Below, piece after piece: positions 1 to 11,531 of a stretch of 64,000 nucleotides of DNA; the stretch's first letter is position 1; the number at the start of each line of letters is the position of its first letter. The stretch comes from Pontibacter indicus (GTDB lineage Bacteria > Bacteroidota > Bacteroidia > Cytophagales > Hymenobacteraceae). The position numbers and the translations under genes are program-made. Under the pieces are notes generated by a model that worked only from the letters and a program-made list of their open reading frames with translations, did not search any database and was not told where the DNA came from. The stretch spans positions 558,001-622,000 of the forward strand of contig NZ_FTPP01000001.1 in NCBI RefSeq assembly GCF_900156345.1, in the 5' to 3' direction.

Positions 1-1073
1 TGAAAAAGAAAGATGAAGCGGCAGTGACCGAACTTTATAACAGTGAGGATTTTTTAGACGGTATCGAGGCTACCAAGCCAGCTAAAAAGCGTCAAAAAGT
101 TAATCCTAAGAAAGCCACTTCAGCAAAGAAGTCTTCCAAATTCTCACCTGACAAGAGCCAAGAAGGTGATAGCAGGGAGGAGAAGAATATAGGTGGGCAG
201 GTCGTCTCTTTCAGTAACCTCGATAAATTTTACTGGCCCGCCGAAGGCATCACAAAAGGTGACCTGATTGCTTATTATCAAGGTATAGCGGAGGTACTAT
301 TGCCCTACCTGCAGGACCGGCCGCAGTCGCTGTTGCGCCACCCGAACGGGGCCGAAAAACCCGGATTTTACCAGAAGGACATCGACCATACACCCGACTG
401 GGTACGCACCGTGGCCCTGCATGCGGAGTCTACAGGCAAGGAGGTCGACTACCTGGTATGCGACAACAAGGCAACGCTGGCTTACATGAACAACCTGGGC
501 TGTATACAGTTAAACCCCTGGAACTCCCGTCTGGCCCACCTGGACAAACCGGATTACCTGGTCATTGACCTCGACCCGGATGAAAATCCTTATGACGAAG
601 TAGTGGAAACCGCGCTGGTAACCATGGAGGTGCTGGATAAGGCCGGTGCAGCCTGCTGTGTGAAAACATCGGGTGCTACGGGCATGCACCTCTACGTGCC
701 ACTGGGTGCCAAGTATACCTTTGAACTAGCAAAGCAATTTGCGCATACCGTAGCCCGGATGGTGCACGATCAGCTGCCCACCCTAACGAGCATGGAGCGC
801 AACCCAGCTTCGCGCAAAGGAAAGATCTACCTGGATTTTCTGCAGAATGCCATTGCGCAAACAGTGGCGGCTCCGTACAGTGTCCGACCAAGGGCAGGCG
901 CCCCGGTTTCGGCTCCGCTTCGTTGGGACGAGGTAAAGTCCGGTCTGCGACCAAGTGATTTTACGATCCTGAACATGCCGGACAGAGTACGTCAGTTGGG
1001 TGATATTTTCAGCGGCGTGTTGGGAGAGGGGGTAGACCTGGAGGCATGCCTTAAGAAACTTGAAGCAAAATAA
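1..1073 (+). CDS. ligD: LigD-type DNA ligase D, C-terminal polymerase/primase domain (5' truncated by window)
   Basis: Bacterial LigD repairs double-strand breaks by non-homologous end joining with Ku; its polymerase domain fills and extends ends. The reading frame is open to the left edge from base 3, so the true start and the phosphoesterase and ligase domains lie outside. A Lys-rich linker (about residues 1-55 counted from the GTG at 24) precedes an archaeo-eukaryotic-primase-type domain. Visible motifs are the catalytic Asp pair in VIDLDPDE, the SGATGMH nucleotide-binding motif (usually SGGKGxH) and the third metal Asp in YLDFLQN. Having the polymerase domain last matches the PE-ligase-polymerase order of Pseudomonas LigD. 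No ku gene is in the window. A strong hairpin follows the stop codon. Confidence 0.93.
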   Translation, partial: KKKDEAAVTELYNSEDFLDGIEATKPAKKRQKVNPKKATSAKKSSKFSPDKSQEGDSREEKNIGGQVVSFSNLDKFYWPAEGITKGDLIAYYQGIAEVLLPYLQDRPQSLLRHPNGAEKPGFYQKDIDHTPDWVRTVALHAESTGKEVDYLVCDNKATLAYMNNLGCIQLNPWNSRLAHLDKPDYLVIDLDPDENPYDEVVETALVTMEVLDKAGAACCVKTSGATGMHLYVPLGAKYTFELAKQFAHTVARMVHDQLPTLTSMERNPASRKGKIYLDFLQNAIAQTVAAPYSVRPRAGAPVSAPLRWDEVKSGLRPSDFTILNMPDRVRQLGDIFSGVLGEGVDLEACLKKLEAK

Positions 1074-1134
1074 CTTATACCTTAAATCACTCGCTTAAAC
1101 TTACTGACCGTCTGTTCTGATCAGTACAACCACC

Positions 1135-1170
1135 AAAGGCATCTGCTATTCCGCAGATGCCTTTGCTTTC
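1135..1170 (+). terminator. Intrinsic terminator after ligD
   Basis: A perfect 12-bp stem (1135-1146 with 1153-1164) has a 6-nt loop and is flanked by A and T runs. It lies between convergent genes (ligD on plus, GH13 on minus) and could serve both strands. Confidence 0.8.
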
Positions 1171-1242
1171 ATTAGCCCAACTTTAGGTATAGCTCTGTTT
1201 TCCTGATCCTGTTGTTGATTCAGAAGGCCCGCTATACCCTGA

Positions 1243-2853
1243 TCAGGATTGATCCAGCCGGATGATCATCCCTTCATCACCACTTAAACTGACGTGTCCG
1301 CTCACCCGCCCGCCTTCCCGCTCGGGCAGGGTATCGATTTCGATTGTGCCTTCGAAGCTGAAATGCTCCGGTGCGAAGTGGCAGGGCTTGTGGCTCAGGT
1401 TGAGCAGGACCAGGAAGCGCTGATCGGAGGTATAGCGCAGGTAGGCCAGAAGCGGAGCCTTGGCCTCCACAGGCCGGTAGTCGCCGATATGCAGGGCCGG
1501 TTCTTCCTGGCGCAGTTTGATCAGGCGCCTGTAGAGCGTGTAGGTCGAATACTTGTCATCAAGCTGTGCTTTCACATTCACACGGCGGTAGTCATCAGGC
1601 AGTCGCAGCCAGGGCTTGTTGTTGCTGAAGCCGGCATTTTCGCTGCTGTCCCACTGCATTGGCGTGCGCTGCGGGTCGCGACTCAGGTTAAGACCGGGCA
1701 TGTTGAGGCCTTGCGGATCCTGCACCTCGTTTTCAGGTATAGGCACATCACGCATCCCTATTTCATCACCATAATAGATCGTTGGTGTTCCGCGAAGCGT
1801 AAGCAGCAGCATAGCCGCGACACGTGCCTGTTCCATACCTACCCGACTCGTAATGCGGGGTTGGTCGTGGTTGCCCAATACCCAATTGGGCCAGCCGCCG
1901 TCGGGCAGGGCGCCCTCGTATTGGTTGATATTAGAGGCGATTTTAGTAGCATCCCAGTCAGTAGAGAGCAGCAGGAAGTTGAAAGGCAGGTGCGCTCCAT
2001 TCTGGTCGGTGCCGTAGTAAGTCATCAGTTTATGGATGGGTAGGTAAATTTCTCCTATCATCATGCGCTCATCGTAGCTGTCGAGTACTTCGCGCATCAT
2101 GTGCACAATGTCGTGCACCTCGGGCTGGTCGGTAGAATAGGCAGGTATAAGTTTTTCGTATGTAGCCTGGTGGGGCTTATAGTCTGGGTTGATGGGATTG
2201 TCACGCAACTGGTCGTCCTTGATCATGTGCCACATCACGTCCACCCGGAATCCGTCTACACCCTTATCGAGCCAGAAACGCATCACATCCATCATAACCT
2301 TTTGCACTTCGGGATTTCGCCAGTTCAGGTCGGGCTGCTCTTTCAGGAAAGCGTGGTAGTAGTACTGCTGTGTTTTCTCGTCCCATTCCCAGGCACTGCC
2401 TCCAAACATAGCGAGCCAGTTGTTCGGTTCGGAGCCGTCTTCTTTGGCATCTTGCCAGATGTACCAATCGCGTTTCGGATTATCCTTCGAAGAGCGCGAT
2501 TCCTTGAACCAGGGGTGCTCGCTGGAGGTATGGTTCGGCACCAGGTCCAGAATCAGCTTCATACCCCGGTCGTGCACAGCTTCGAGCAATTCGTCGAAAT
2601 CTTCCATCGTGCCGAACAGCGGATGAATGTCGCAGTAGTCGGAAATATCGTAGCCAAAATCAGCCATGGGAGAGGAGAAGATCGGGGAAATCCAGATGGC
2701 CGTTATACCCAGCGATTGGATGTGGTCGAGTCGCTTGATGATGCCCTGCAAGTCGCCCACGCCGTCACCGTCGCTGTCCTGGTACGAACGGGGGTAGATC
2801 TGGTAAATAATGCCTTCCTGCCACCACAGGTATTTATGCTGTTTGTCTTTCAT
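1243..2853 (-). CDS. GH13 alpha-glucosidase / oligo-1,6-glucosidase
   Basis: Cytoplasmic glycoside hydrolase family 13 enzyme, expected to release glucose from the non-reducing ends of short alpha-glucans. The four GH13 regions are clear: DLVPNHTS (about 103-110), GFRVDVMW with nucleophile Asp205, MIGEIY with acid/base Glu268, and VLGNHDQPR with the stabilising Asp330. QPDLNWRNP (about 173-181) is the oligo-1,6-glucosidase-type region V. There is no signal peptide. I chose the ATG at 2853 (536 residues, normal for the family); the frame stays open to a GTG at 2895. It stands alone with no SusC/SusD or regulator nearby. The GH97 gene 1.4 kb away could act upstream on the same alpha-glucan, which is inference. 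Confidence 0.93.
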   Translation of the reverse strand: MKDKQHKYLWWQEGIIYQIYPRSYQDSDGDGVGDLQGIIKRLDHIQSLGITAIWISPIFSSPMADFGYDISDYCDIHPLFGTMEDFDELLEAVHDRGMKLILDLVPNHTSSEHPWFKESRSSKDNPKRDWYIWQDAKEDGSEPNNWLAMFGGSAWEWDEKTQQYYYHAFLKEQPDLNWRNPEVQKVMMDVMRFWLDKGVDGFRVDVMWHMIKDDQLRDNPINPDYKPHQATYEKLIPAYSTDQPEVHDIVHMMREVLDSYDERMMIGEIYLPIHKLMTYYGTDQNGAHLPFNFLLLSTDWDATKIASNINQYEGALPDGGWPNWVLGNHDQPRITSRVGMEQARVAAMLLLTLRGTPTIYYGDEIGMRDVPIPENEVQDPQGLNMPGLNLSRDPQRTPMQWDSSENAGFSNNKPWLRLPDDYRRVNVKAQLDDKYSTYTLYRRLIKLRQEEPALHIGDYRPVEAKAPLLAYLRYTSDQRFLVLLNLSHKPCHFAPEHFSFEGTIEIDTLPEREGGRVSGHVSLSGDEGMIIRLDQS

Positions 2854-2895
2854 AGTTTGTCTGTTTGGTGTGCCAATTGGCTGTAGATTATACAC

Positions 2896-3613
2896 GTAAT
2901 AAGGTTTGGTGTACGGTAAACTCTTGGGAGGGTATAGGATAGATGGGGTGATGTAAGTTTTACCTCGCAGTGTTTTCTGGACTTGAGAGTGTCTGCTGAA
3001 TTGTGTGGATTAGGATTTTGGGATTAGCAGGATTCTGGTTCACAATTTATAATACCCGAGCCCATTCGTAGAGGATTTGGGAACGATTGTCATCCCCCTG
3101 CCCCCTTCGAAGGGGGACTTTTAGCTACTACTTTTTTAATTGTCATCCTGAAAGGATTTTGGTTGAGTCAGGTTAAGCATTAGCGATAACCCACCCCTTC
3201 TCCTCCCAGGAGGGGAATTTCTGCCGTTACCAATTGTCAGGTATAAGCGCTTTAGAACCTGTTAAAATTCACTGGCAGGTATAGCAAGACTAACTTGCAC
3301 GCTTACGATGAAAAAAGTAGCGGTGCCAGGTGCACCAAATGACACTCCACTGTTCGAGCGGTCAGCGAGTTTGGAGGGTCTTGACTTTTTTGCCTTCTTT
3401 TTGTGTCAAGACAAAAAGAAGGTGCCCGCCGCACAGGCGAAGCTACAAAGCAGTACAGGTTGCTATACCTACAACACTGCTACATCAGCAAGGTATAGGT
3501 ATACCTGCCACTAGACCAGAGGCCCCTATAAAGTAGACACAGGCGTGGACGCTCGCGCCATTTTCTCAACCGCATCTCACAACCTGCGTTATAAATTAGG
3601 TACAAATACGACT
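2896..3613. other. Gene-poor gap with intergenic repeat elements
   Basis: No convincing gene. The stretch holds a palindromic block around 3104 (CCCCTTCGAAGGGG), a C-rich motif near 3185-3220, and from about 3300 a copy of the dispersed repeat described separately. Short overlapping frames at 3308-3536 fall wholly inside that repeat and show no codon bias or domain. Confidence 0.6.
3405..3560 (+). repeat. Dispersed intergenic repeat, copy 1
   Basis: The segment beginning TCAAGACAAAAAGAAGG and running through CCCGCCGCACAGGCGAAGC recurs in degenerate form at 31304-31345 and, inverted, at 18533-18573. The right part (3513-3560, AGGCCCC then GCGTGGACGCTCGCGCC) matches 31503-31543. The copy also contains the doublet AGGTATAGGTATACCT. 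It encodes no transposase, so it may be a non-autonomous element or a decayed intergenic mosaic. Confidence 0.7.
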
Positions 3614-3844
3614 ATGGAGCAAAGCTACACATCCTTTCTGGCAGGCTTGGGTCTGATCGGCATTATCGTAGGTATAGTACTGCTGGTGTTTATTTTTTGG
3701 AGTGTGATCTGGTCCTACCAAGATGCCCGGAGGCGAGGCAAATCTCCCTGGCTGGTGGCGCTGATGGTCCTGCTGATGGTATGGCCGGTTGGTCTGATTA
3801 TCTGGCTATTGCTCCGGCCGCAAAAAACGGAACAGCAGGTATAG
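3614..3844 (+). CDS. Small two-helix inner-membrane protein (PLDc_N-like)
   Basis: A 76-residue protein with two hydrophobic helices (about residues 10-35 and 47-67) separated by a short charged turn, SYQDARRRGKSP. This is the arrangement of the phospholipase D nuclease N-terminal (PLDc_N) family of small membrane proteins, whose function is unknown when found alone. The ATG at 3614 gives the compact protein; the frame is open upstream to 3545, but those residues lie in the intergenic repeat and look non-coding. Its stop abuts the convergent GNAT gene by one base. The family assignment is tentative. Confidence 0.65.
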   Translation: MEQSYTSFLAGLGLIGIIVGIVLLVFIFWSVIWSYQDARRRGKSPWLVALMVLLMVWPVGLIIWLLLRPQKTEQQV

Positions 3845-3845
3845 C

Positions 3846-4124
3846 CTAATCCCATTGCACGATGGCGTCATACTTCTTGTGGCGTTTCACATAGGCCTCT
3901 ACTACGGGGCAGGAGGGTACTATCTGACATTTGCAAGCCCGTGCATGTTCCAACCCTTCCTTTACTAATTTGTCAGCTATACCTTGACCGCGGTGCTGCT
4001 CGGGTACATAGGTATGGTCAAAATCCATATGCCCCTGGTCGGTGATAGAATAAGTAAGTTCGGCCTCGCCACCTTCCAGCACAATATAAAAGCGGGTGTC
4101 CTCTTCGTCGTGTATGATTTCCAT
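3846..4124 (-). CDS. Small GNAT-fold N-acetyltransferase (YjdJ/Gcn5-CG type)
   Basis: A 92-residue minimal GNAT protein. It has the acetyl-CoA-binding signature V-P-E-Q-H-R-G-Q-G-I-A-D-K-L (about 40-53), matching the R/Q-x-x-G-x-G/A loop, preceded by the beta strands of the short Acetyltransf_CG family. These proteins are about 90-100 residues long, so this one is complete. The acceptor substrate is unknown. A 'CQIVPSCPVVEAYVKRHKKY' segment near the C-terminus is typical of the family. It converges on the small membrane gene with almost no spacing. Confidence 0.88.
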   Translation of the reverse strand: MEIIHDEEDTRFYIVLEGGEAELTYSITDQGHMDFDHTYVPEQHRGQGIADKLVKEGLEHARACKCQIVPSCPVVEAYVKRHKKYDAIVQWD

Positions 4125-4210
4125 GGGAGTATAGTTGTGTTTGCTTCAGGTATACGGGGTGTGAAAGAAGGTGTTAGAAAGGCTCCCTCGCTACTAAATA
4201 ATTTTTAATG

Positions 4211-4218
4211 TATTTTTG
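4211..4218 (+). promoter_or_regulatory. Candidate -7 box for the GH97 gene
   Basis: TATTTTTG matches the Bacteroidetes -7 consensus TAnnTTTG 76 bp upstream of the start codon. No good TTTG -33 element is visible at the expected spacing, so this is a weak call. Confidence 0.35.
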
Positions 4219-4291
4219 TAGACAGATAAATATAACCTGTGGAGGGTTGACAGAGTACAATCAGCGGTCCTTCACCATACACCCTTTATAA

Positions 4292-6463
<2,172 letters not shown>

Positions 6464-6506
6464 GCTAGCTTTAAACAAAGGAATTTTCGACCAAGAACAT
6501 AAACCA

Positions 6507-6544
6507 AAAAAAGCGCCGTGCAGAAATGTACGGCGCTTTTTTTG
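6507..6544 (+). terminator. Intrinsic terminator after GH97
   Basis: Stem AGCGCCGT/ACGGCGCT (6512-6519 with 6530-6537) with flanking A6 and T7 runs, 43 bp after the stop codon. Confidence 0.85.
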
Positions 6545-6613
6545 TCTTAAAACGAATTATTTTGACGTGTAATTTGTATCTTACTGATATGTAAACTTTT
6601 AGCCAATTTACCT

Positions 6614-6808
6614 ATGAACCCAGACGAATTTGAAGAGAACTATACCCAAATCCTCCAAACGCTTTTAAAAGCCTTCGCCAACAGCTCCGAAGTGAAGCCG
6701 GAAAAGTTTTACGATCTGGCGTCTGTGATCGACAAACTACAAGATGCCAGCCCAGCCCTCTATGATGCTATCAAAACGCTGGAAGACGAACGAAGCGAAG
6801 CCGCTTAA
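6614..6808 (+). CDS. Small acidic protein of unknown function
   Basis: A 64-residue acidic, helix-rich protein beginning MNPDEFEENYTQIL, with no signal peptide, Cys or recognisable domain. The start is well placed behind an AT-rich leader and the composition is protein-like (many Asp/Glu/Lys and Leu at heptad-like spacing). It is a single-gene unit between two terminators. I do not recognise a family. It could be a small cytosolic regulator or chaperone-like protein, but nothing in the sequence shows this. Confidence 0.6.
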   Translation: MNPDEFEENYTQILQTLLKAFANSSEVKPEKFYDLASVIDKLQDASPALYDAIKTLEDERSEAA

Positions 6809-6820
6809 TGCTTAAACCAA

Positions 6821-6875
6821 GCTGACTGTGCTGGCCCTGCAATTACAAGGCTCTCACAGCACAGTCAGCTTTTTG
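6821..6875 (+). terminator. Hairpin terminator overlapping the 3' end of the convergent gene
   Basis: A perfect 12-bp stem (6821-6832 with 6858-6869) with a 25-nt loop is followed by T5. It would end the plus-strand 64-residue gene. Its right arm encodes the last residues of the minus-strand TIG/T9SS protein, whose stop codon is in the loop. Confidence 0.55.
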
Positions 6876-9800
6876 GTGATCGTGCCGCGCTCGGTCTGGA
6901 TCTGCAGGAAGTACAGGCCGGCTTTGGCAGTCGGCAGGCTTATCTCCACTGCCTCGGGTCTCGGCCCGGTGATGTGCGTCTGGTGCAGGCGCTTGCCCAG
7001 CGCGTCGTATACCTCCATCTGCTGCACGTCGAAGTCGGCGTGGCGCAGGCTGACGGTGAACTGCCCGCTGTTCGGGTTGGGGTAGACGCTGATGGCCTCG
7101 GCCGGGGCCAGCTCCTCCACCACAAAATCCGCGCTGCTCTGGGCCTGGCCGCCGAAGCCGGTGATGGTCACCTTGCCGGTAGTAGTACCGCGCGGCACGC
7201 GCACCCTGTACCTGTCGCCGGCACTCTCCAGCACCAGCGCCTCCTTTCCGTTAAAGCGGATCACATCCTGCTGGCCCATGATGCCGAAGTGCTCGCCCGT
7301 GATCTCCACTACGGTACCGACCGTACCGCTGGCCGGCTGCATGGCCTTAAACCTCGGACCCGGAATAACTTCGAATCTAGTAGCAGTAGTAGCCTTCCCG
7401 CCAGGGGTCTCCACGGAGATGAAACCGGACTCGGCGCCCTCGGGCACGCGCACGGTCATTTGTCTCGGGCTGGCCTCCAGTACCTCGGCCATTGCCCTGC
7501 CGAAGCGCACCTTGTTGCGCGTCTTGTCTGCAGCAAAGTTCTCACCCGTGATTGTAACGCTGGCGCCCATAATATCCCTCTGCCTGCTCAGGGCCGTGAT
7601 GCCGGGGGCGTACCACACGGTATAGGCCGTGCTGCTCAACGTCTCGCCGCCTTTGGTGCTAATCCGGAAAGCGCCTGTTGTAGCTTCTGCCGGCACGCGT
7701 ACCGTTACCATGTTGGCGCTGCTGCTCACAATCTCACAGGTCAGCTCGCCCAGCTTCACCGTTTCGATCATATCCGACTGCAGGTGCTCCCCCGTGATTG
7801 TTACAGTCTGGCCCACCATCCCTTCCGCAGGACTGAAGGAGGCCAGCACCGGCGGCTGGTATACCTGGAACCTGTCAGCGGAGGTCACGCCGCCGTCCGG
7901 GGTAATGACCTTTAGGTTACCAGTGGCGGCGCCTGTCGGCACGAGCACCTTCAGCTCGGTGGCGGTGGCGCTCACCACGGTGGCCGGCTTGCCGTTCAGG
8001 TATACCTTGTTGTTGCCTGGCACTGTAGCGAAGCGCTGTCCGGTGATGGTGACCTCACTGCCAAACTTACCAGCACTAGGGAAGAAGCCTGCTATACCGG
8101 GTGTGGCCAGCACATCCTCCAGGTGCACGCGCACCGCTTCATTGACCACCGGCGGCATGTTGTAGATGCGGTTCTGGGTGATGTTGGTGCGGATGGGCGA
8201 GTTGAAGTCGAAGAAGATGTCGGCGAAGTTCTCCACCAGGGTCTTCACCGGTAAATCCGCTTTCGGCTTGATGCTGAAGAGGATGTAGCCGTGGCTGCCA
8301 GGCTCGTCTGCCGTGGAGTCGGGCAGCATGATGTTGTCGAAGGTCCAGGTGAGCACGGGGCGGCCCTTGCCCGATACCTCCACGCGGCTCGGGTGGGAGG
8401 TGGCCCCCAGCTGCAGGGTGGAGAGGTCCAGGTGCTCGGAGAGGGTGTCCACCACCACGATGCGGTAGGCCACGTCGGTGCCCGTGTTCTGGAAGCGGAT
8501 CTTGTACTTCAGTTCAGAACCTGTCGGGGTATAGAACTCCCCGGTGCGGCCCACGGGCGTGACGAGCTTGTCGTTGGGGTCGTAGGAGTCGGTGATGGGC
8601 ATGCACTCCTCCGACTTCTCGGCCTCCTCGTCGTCGGTGGGCAGGAGGTTGACCATGCCGGTGCTCACCGAGCTTGCCGCCTCGCTGGGGCAGCCCTCGA
8701 TGGTGACGCTGGCCGTGGTGTTGTCGCCATTGCCCGTTGGCTGGTCGGCCTCCAGGCGCCAGGTGTAGCCCAGCGAGGGCACCCAGAGCACCAGGCTGTC
8801 GCCGGCGGCCAGGCGGAACTGCTCCTGCGAGGCCAGTTCTCCATTCGCGTACTTGCGGAAGAGCTCGTACTGGTCCATGTCGGCCGTGCCGGTGTTGCGC
8901 ACCACAAAGCGGATCATGCCCAGCTCGGCATGGCAGCGGCCGGTGATGGAGATGGTCGGGGTGGGCTCAGCCGGCTTGTTGTTGGAGGGCGTGATCCAGG
9001 CGCGGGTGCAGACCGTGCGGCCGCGCACCGACTCGTCGCCGCAGGTGACCAAATCCTGGATGGTGATGGTGCCGTGCTGGCCCGCCGCCAAATCGCCCAC
9101 GGAGAACTCGTATGTGCCGTCTTTCAGCAAGGTATAGGGCTTATCGGCTGAGAGCAGCTCTACCTCACCGGGCAGCTGCAGGTATACCTTGGCGTCGGGG
9201 GCAATGGCGAATCCTGTGTTGCTGTACTTAACAGTCGTCGTGCTTTCAAAGCAGCGACGTCTTCTGTTTGACGAAACACTTACTGCAAGGTGGGGGGAGA
9301 GGGTGACGCGGTTGCCGAAGTTCACTGTAGTCTTTGCGCCTGCTTTTTGTGATAAGTCAACAATTTGTCCATCTGCTGGTTGCGGGCAGATCTGATGCAT
9401 CCGTTTTCCATTTTGATCCTGTAAGATCTGATTTACAGTATACACTCCAGGAGGAACTTGTAGACTAAACTGTCCGTAACTGTTGGTTTTGCTGTAGTAA
9501 GGACCCGGCGTGGCCATTACAATCATACCTCCCATACCTGCTTCTTCCTTATCCTGCACACAATCAGCGTTGCTGTCATTATAGATAGAACCAGTTATTA
9601 GATTTGGTAAGGGAGTGTTCACCGCATTCTTATTTTGGTAGATCAGAATATTATTGAAATGACCAAAATCCTTTACTGCCGTCCAGATCTTGCTGCCATC
9701 TTTGTTAACCCGGAAGTCAGGAATGATTGGATTGCCTGTCAGATGGTATTTATCCGGAATGGAGGCAATTAAATTTCCGGAAGCACTGTATTTCCTGACG

Positions 9801-11359
9801 GCCAATCTATCGGCAACATATATGAAACCATAGTCATCAATGTCCAATCTAGCACGGCCAGCCTCGTAATGCCTGCCTGGAGCCAGCACTTCAAATTTGG
9901 TAATTACTTTACCTACTTGATTGTATTTTGTGACATGTTGGTCCTGGATAGCGTAGAAGAACCCAAGAGCATCCATCCTTAAATCATGAATTGGGTAGAG
10001 GCTACCGTTCAATCCGGTTTGAAACTCAAAAGCAAAATCCCCGATTAGTTCTCCTGAAAGGTTATATTTAAGACAGCGGTTTTGCCCAATCAGGTATAAG
10101 TTGTCAGCACGGTCGAGTAGGATCCTATTGGGGGAAAAGTGGCCACCCTCCGGAAGTAAAGGCTGTTTCAACAGGATGCTGGTAAATTCGCCTGTGGGAG
10201 CAAATTTATGCACCAGTCCGTCGCTACTCTCCGCTAAAACATAAACAGCTTCCTGACTATCGAATGCCATATCTTTAATGGAAAAAAGATCATAGTCCGA
10301 ACCGCCTTTCCCTCTGAGCTTGCCTACATGATTGCCGCTGTTATCATACAGGTTTAGCTTGCCATCGTGATAGCTGTAGTAATTCCCATTATTATCGAAC
10401 CGCAAGGAAAAGTTCATGTTAACTTTACTCTTGTTATCGTCGCCAGCGTCACCGAAAGTAAGTGTGAACTCGAACGTTGGTGAAAGCTTGTGAATTCTCC
10501 CTTTCAAGCTACGAGGAGTATATTCCATCACCCAAAGGTTATGTTCCGGGTCTGTGGACAGTGCAGTATAGAGTCCTGATAAATTACCTTCTTCTGTTCC
10601 TTCGTTCAGATAGGTTGCTAATGTGTCGCCGGTGTAGCTGTACTTGGTAATGTATTGGCCTTCATTTAGTGGAACAGCCGTTAAGTAGATGTTTTTTTCC
10701 GCATCAAAGGCCATATCCTGTATAAAACCACCGTTAATAAGCAGATCGGGTGTGCCATTTTGTTTGATTCGTTTATACCAGTGTACCCCTACTATGTTCA
10801 GGTCATTGTTAGCATCTATTTTGATCTTGTAGGGTTCCATATACGCTTCTGGACCTATTTCTAATTTGTCATATACCTTCAAGATTTTCCCTTTGCTATC
10901 GAACTTTTGCACGCGGTAATTACCTGCATCTGCTACGTAGATATTACCTTCTGCATCAAGGTCTATACCCCCATGACTAACAAACTGACCTGGAGCTTTA
11001 CCAGCACTACCAAAGCACATGACCAATTTGCCCTCAACGGTGTATTTGCAGACTTGGTTATTGGGCCTGGATACAAAGAAATGTCCTTGGTTGTCAGTGG
11101 CAATTCCACTGCCTGCATAGGTATCGTCAAGATAAAGCTCTTTGAGTAATTCGCCTTTAGGACTAAAGACCTTAACGTTGAAGAGATCCAGGACATAGAT
11201 TTTTCCATCAGGAGCGATATCGAAATCCGATGGGTCCTGTAGTGTGAGCCCCATGAATTTCGTCCGGATGTATTCTTCCTGCAGGTTTGTTTGAGTTAAT
11301 CCAGGATTTGAGAAAAGTAATATAAACAGGGTCAATAGTAAAGTTGTTCTCATAGGCAC
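6854..11359 (-). CDS. Large secreted mosaic protein: NHL propeller, DUF7619-like, four TIG domains, T9SS sorting domain
   Basis: A 1,501-residue exported protein. In order: signal peptide (1-23), NHL-type beta-propeller repeats (about 35-580, recurrent DNxGN/FDSKGK units), a carboxypeptidase-regulatory/SdrD-B-like insert (about 595-660), Ig-like segments, a YDPNDK-containing DUF7619-like repeat (about 930-1070), four IPT/TIG domains (about 1087-1415, each with PxxGxxGxxVTITG), and a type IX secretion sorting domain (about 1420-1501: ISVYPNPNSGQF through GLYFLQIQT). It is therefore probably carried across the outer membrane by the T9SS and anchored there. An alternative start is the ATG at 11353. 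Base composition changes sharply near 9240: sampled 60-base lines are about 33% GC at 10381 and 70% at 8701. This suggests a recombined gene. Confidence 0.9.
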   Translation of the reverse strand: MPMRTTLLLTLFILLFSNPGLTQTNLQEEYIRTKFMGLTLQDPSDFDIAPDGKIYVLDLFNVKVFSPKGELLKELYLDDTYAGSGIATDNQGHFFVSRPNNQVCKYTVEGKLVMCFGSAGKAPGQFVSHGGIDLDAEGNIYVADAGNYRVQKFDSKGKILKVYDKLEIGPEAYMEPYKIKIDANNDLNIVGVHWYKRIKQNGTPDLLINGGFIQDMAFDAEKNIYLTAVPLNEGQYITKYSYTGDTLATYLNEGTEEGNLSGLYTALSTDPEHNLWVMEYTPRSLKGRIHKLSPTFEFTLTFGDAGDDNKSKVNMNFSLRFDNNGNYYSYHDGKLNLYDNSGNHVGKLRGKGGSDYDLFSIKDMAFDSQEAVYVLAESSDGLVHKFAPTGEFTSILLKQPLLPEGGHFSPNRILLDRADNLYLIGQNRCLKYNLSGELIGDFAFEFQTGLNGSLYPIHDLRMDALGFFYAIQDQHVTKYNQVGKVITKFEVLAPGRHYEAGRARLDIDDYGFIYVADRLAVRKYSASGNLIASIPDKYHLTGNPIIPDFRVNKDGSKIWTAVKDFGHFNNILIYQNKNAVNTPLPNLITGSIYNDSNADCVQDKEEAGMGGMIVMATPGPYYSKTNSYGQFSLQVPPGVYTVNQILQDQNGKRMHQICPQPADGQIVDLSQKAGAKTTVNFGNRVTLSPHLAVSVSSNRRRRCFESTTTVKYSNTGFAIAPDAKVYLQLPGEVELLSADKPYTLLKDGTYEFSVGDLAAGQHGTITIQDLVTCGDESVRGRTVCTRAWITPSNNKPAEPTPTISITGRCHAELGMIRFVVRNTGTADMDQYELFRKYANGELASQEQFRLAAGDSLVLWVPSLGYTWRLEADQPTGNGDNTTASVTIEGCPSEAASSVSTGMVNLLPTDDEEAEKSEECMPITDSYDPNDKLVTPVGRTGEFYTPTGSELKYKIRFQNTGTDVAYRIVVVDTLSEHLDLSTLQLGATSHPSRVEVSGKGRPVLTWTFDNIMLPDSTADEPGSHGYILFSIKPKADLPVKTLVENFADIFFDFNSPIRTNITQNRIYNMPPVVNEAVRVHLEDVLATPGIAGFFPSAGKFGSEVTITGQRFATVPGNNKVYLNGKPATVVSATATELKVLVPTGAATGNLKVITPDGGVTSADRFQVYQPPVLASFSPAEGMVGQTVTITGEHLQSDMIETVKLGELTCEIVSSSANMVTVRVPAEATTGAFRISTKGGETLSSTAYTVWYAPGITALSRQRDIMGASVTITGENFAADKTRNKVRFGRAMAEVLEASPRQMTVRVPEGAESGFISVETPGGKATTATRFEVIPGPRFKAMQPASGTVGTVVEITGEHFGIMGQQDVIRFNGKEALVLESAGDRYRVRVPRGTTTGKVTITGFGGQAQSSADFVVEELAPAEAISVYPNPNSGQFTVSLRHADFDVQQMEVYDALGKRLHQTHITGPRPEAVEISLPTAKAGLYFLQIQTERGTITKKLTVL

Positions 11360-11531
11360 TGAAGAGTGATTTTAAAGACGGTGTTATAAGTCTGTAAGTC
11401 TAGCAATTAGCGCATAAACTTAGCGCTATCTTAGCTGATTTGCTAGAGCAGTAAATAAAAAACAACCTGTGTTATAACCGCAAATCTTAACTTTACCATT
11501 AAAACTTCATTCTCACGATAATTCATTAACT

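Noticed and set aside
3308-3536. Two overlapping short plus-strand frames in different phases
   Set aside because: Both lie inside the dispersed repeat, share no codon bias and have no domain; the similar sequence at 31304-31543 is not open in the same way.
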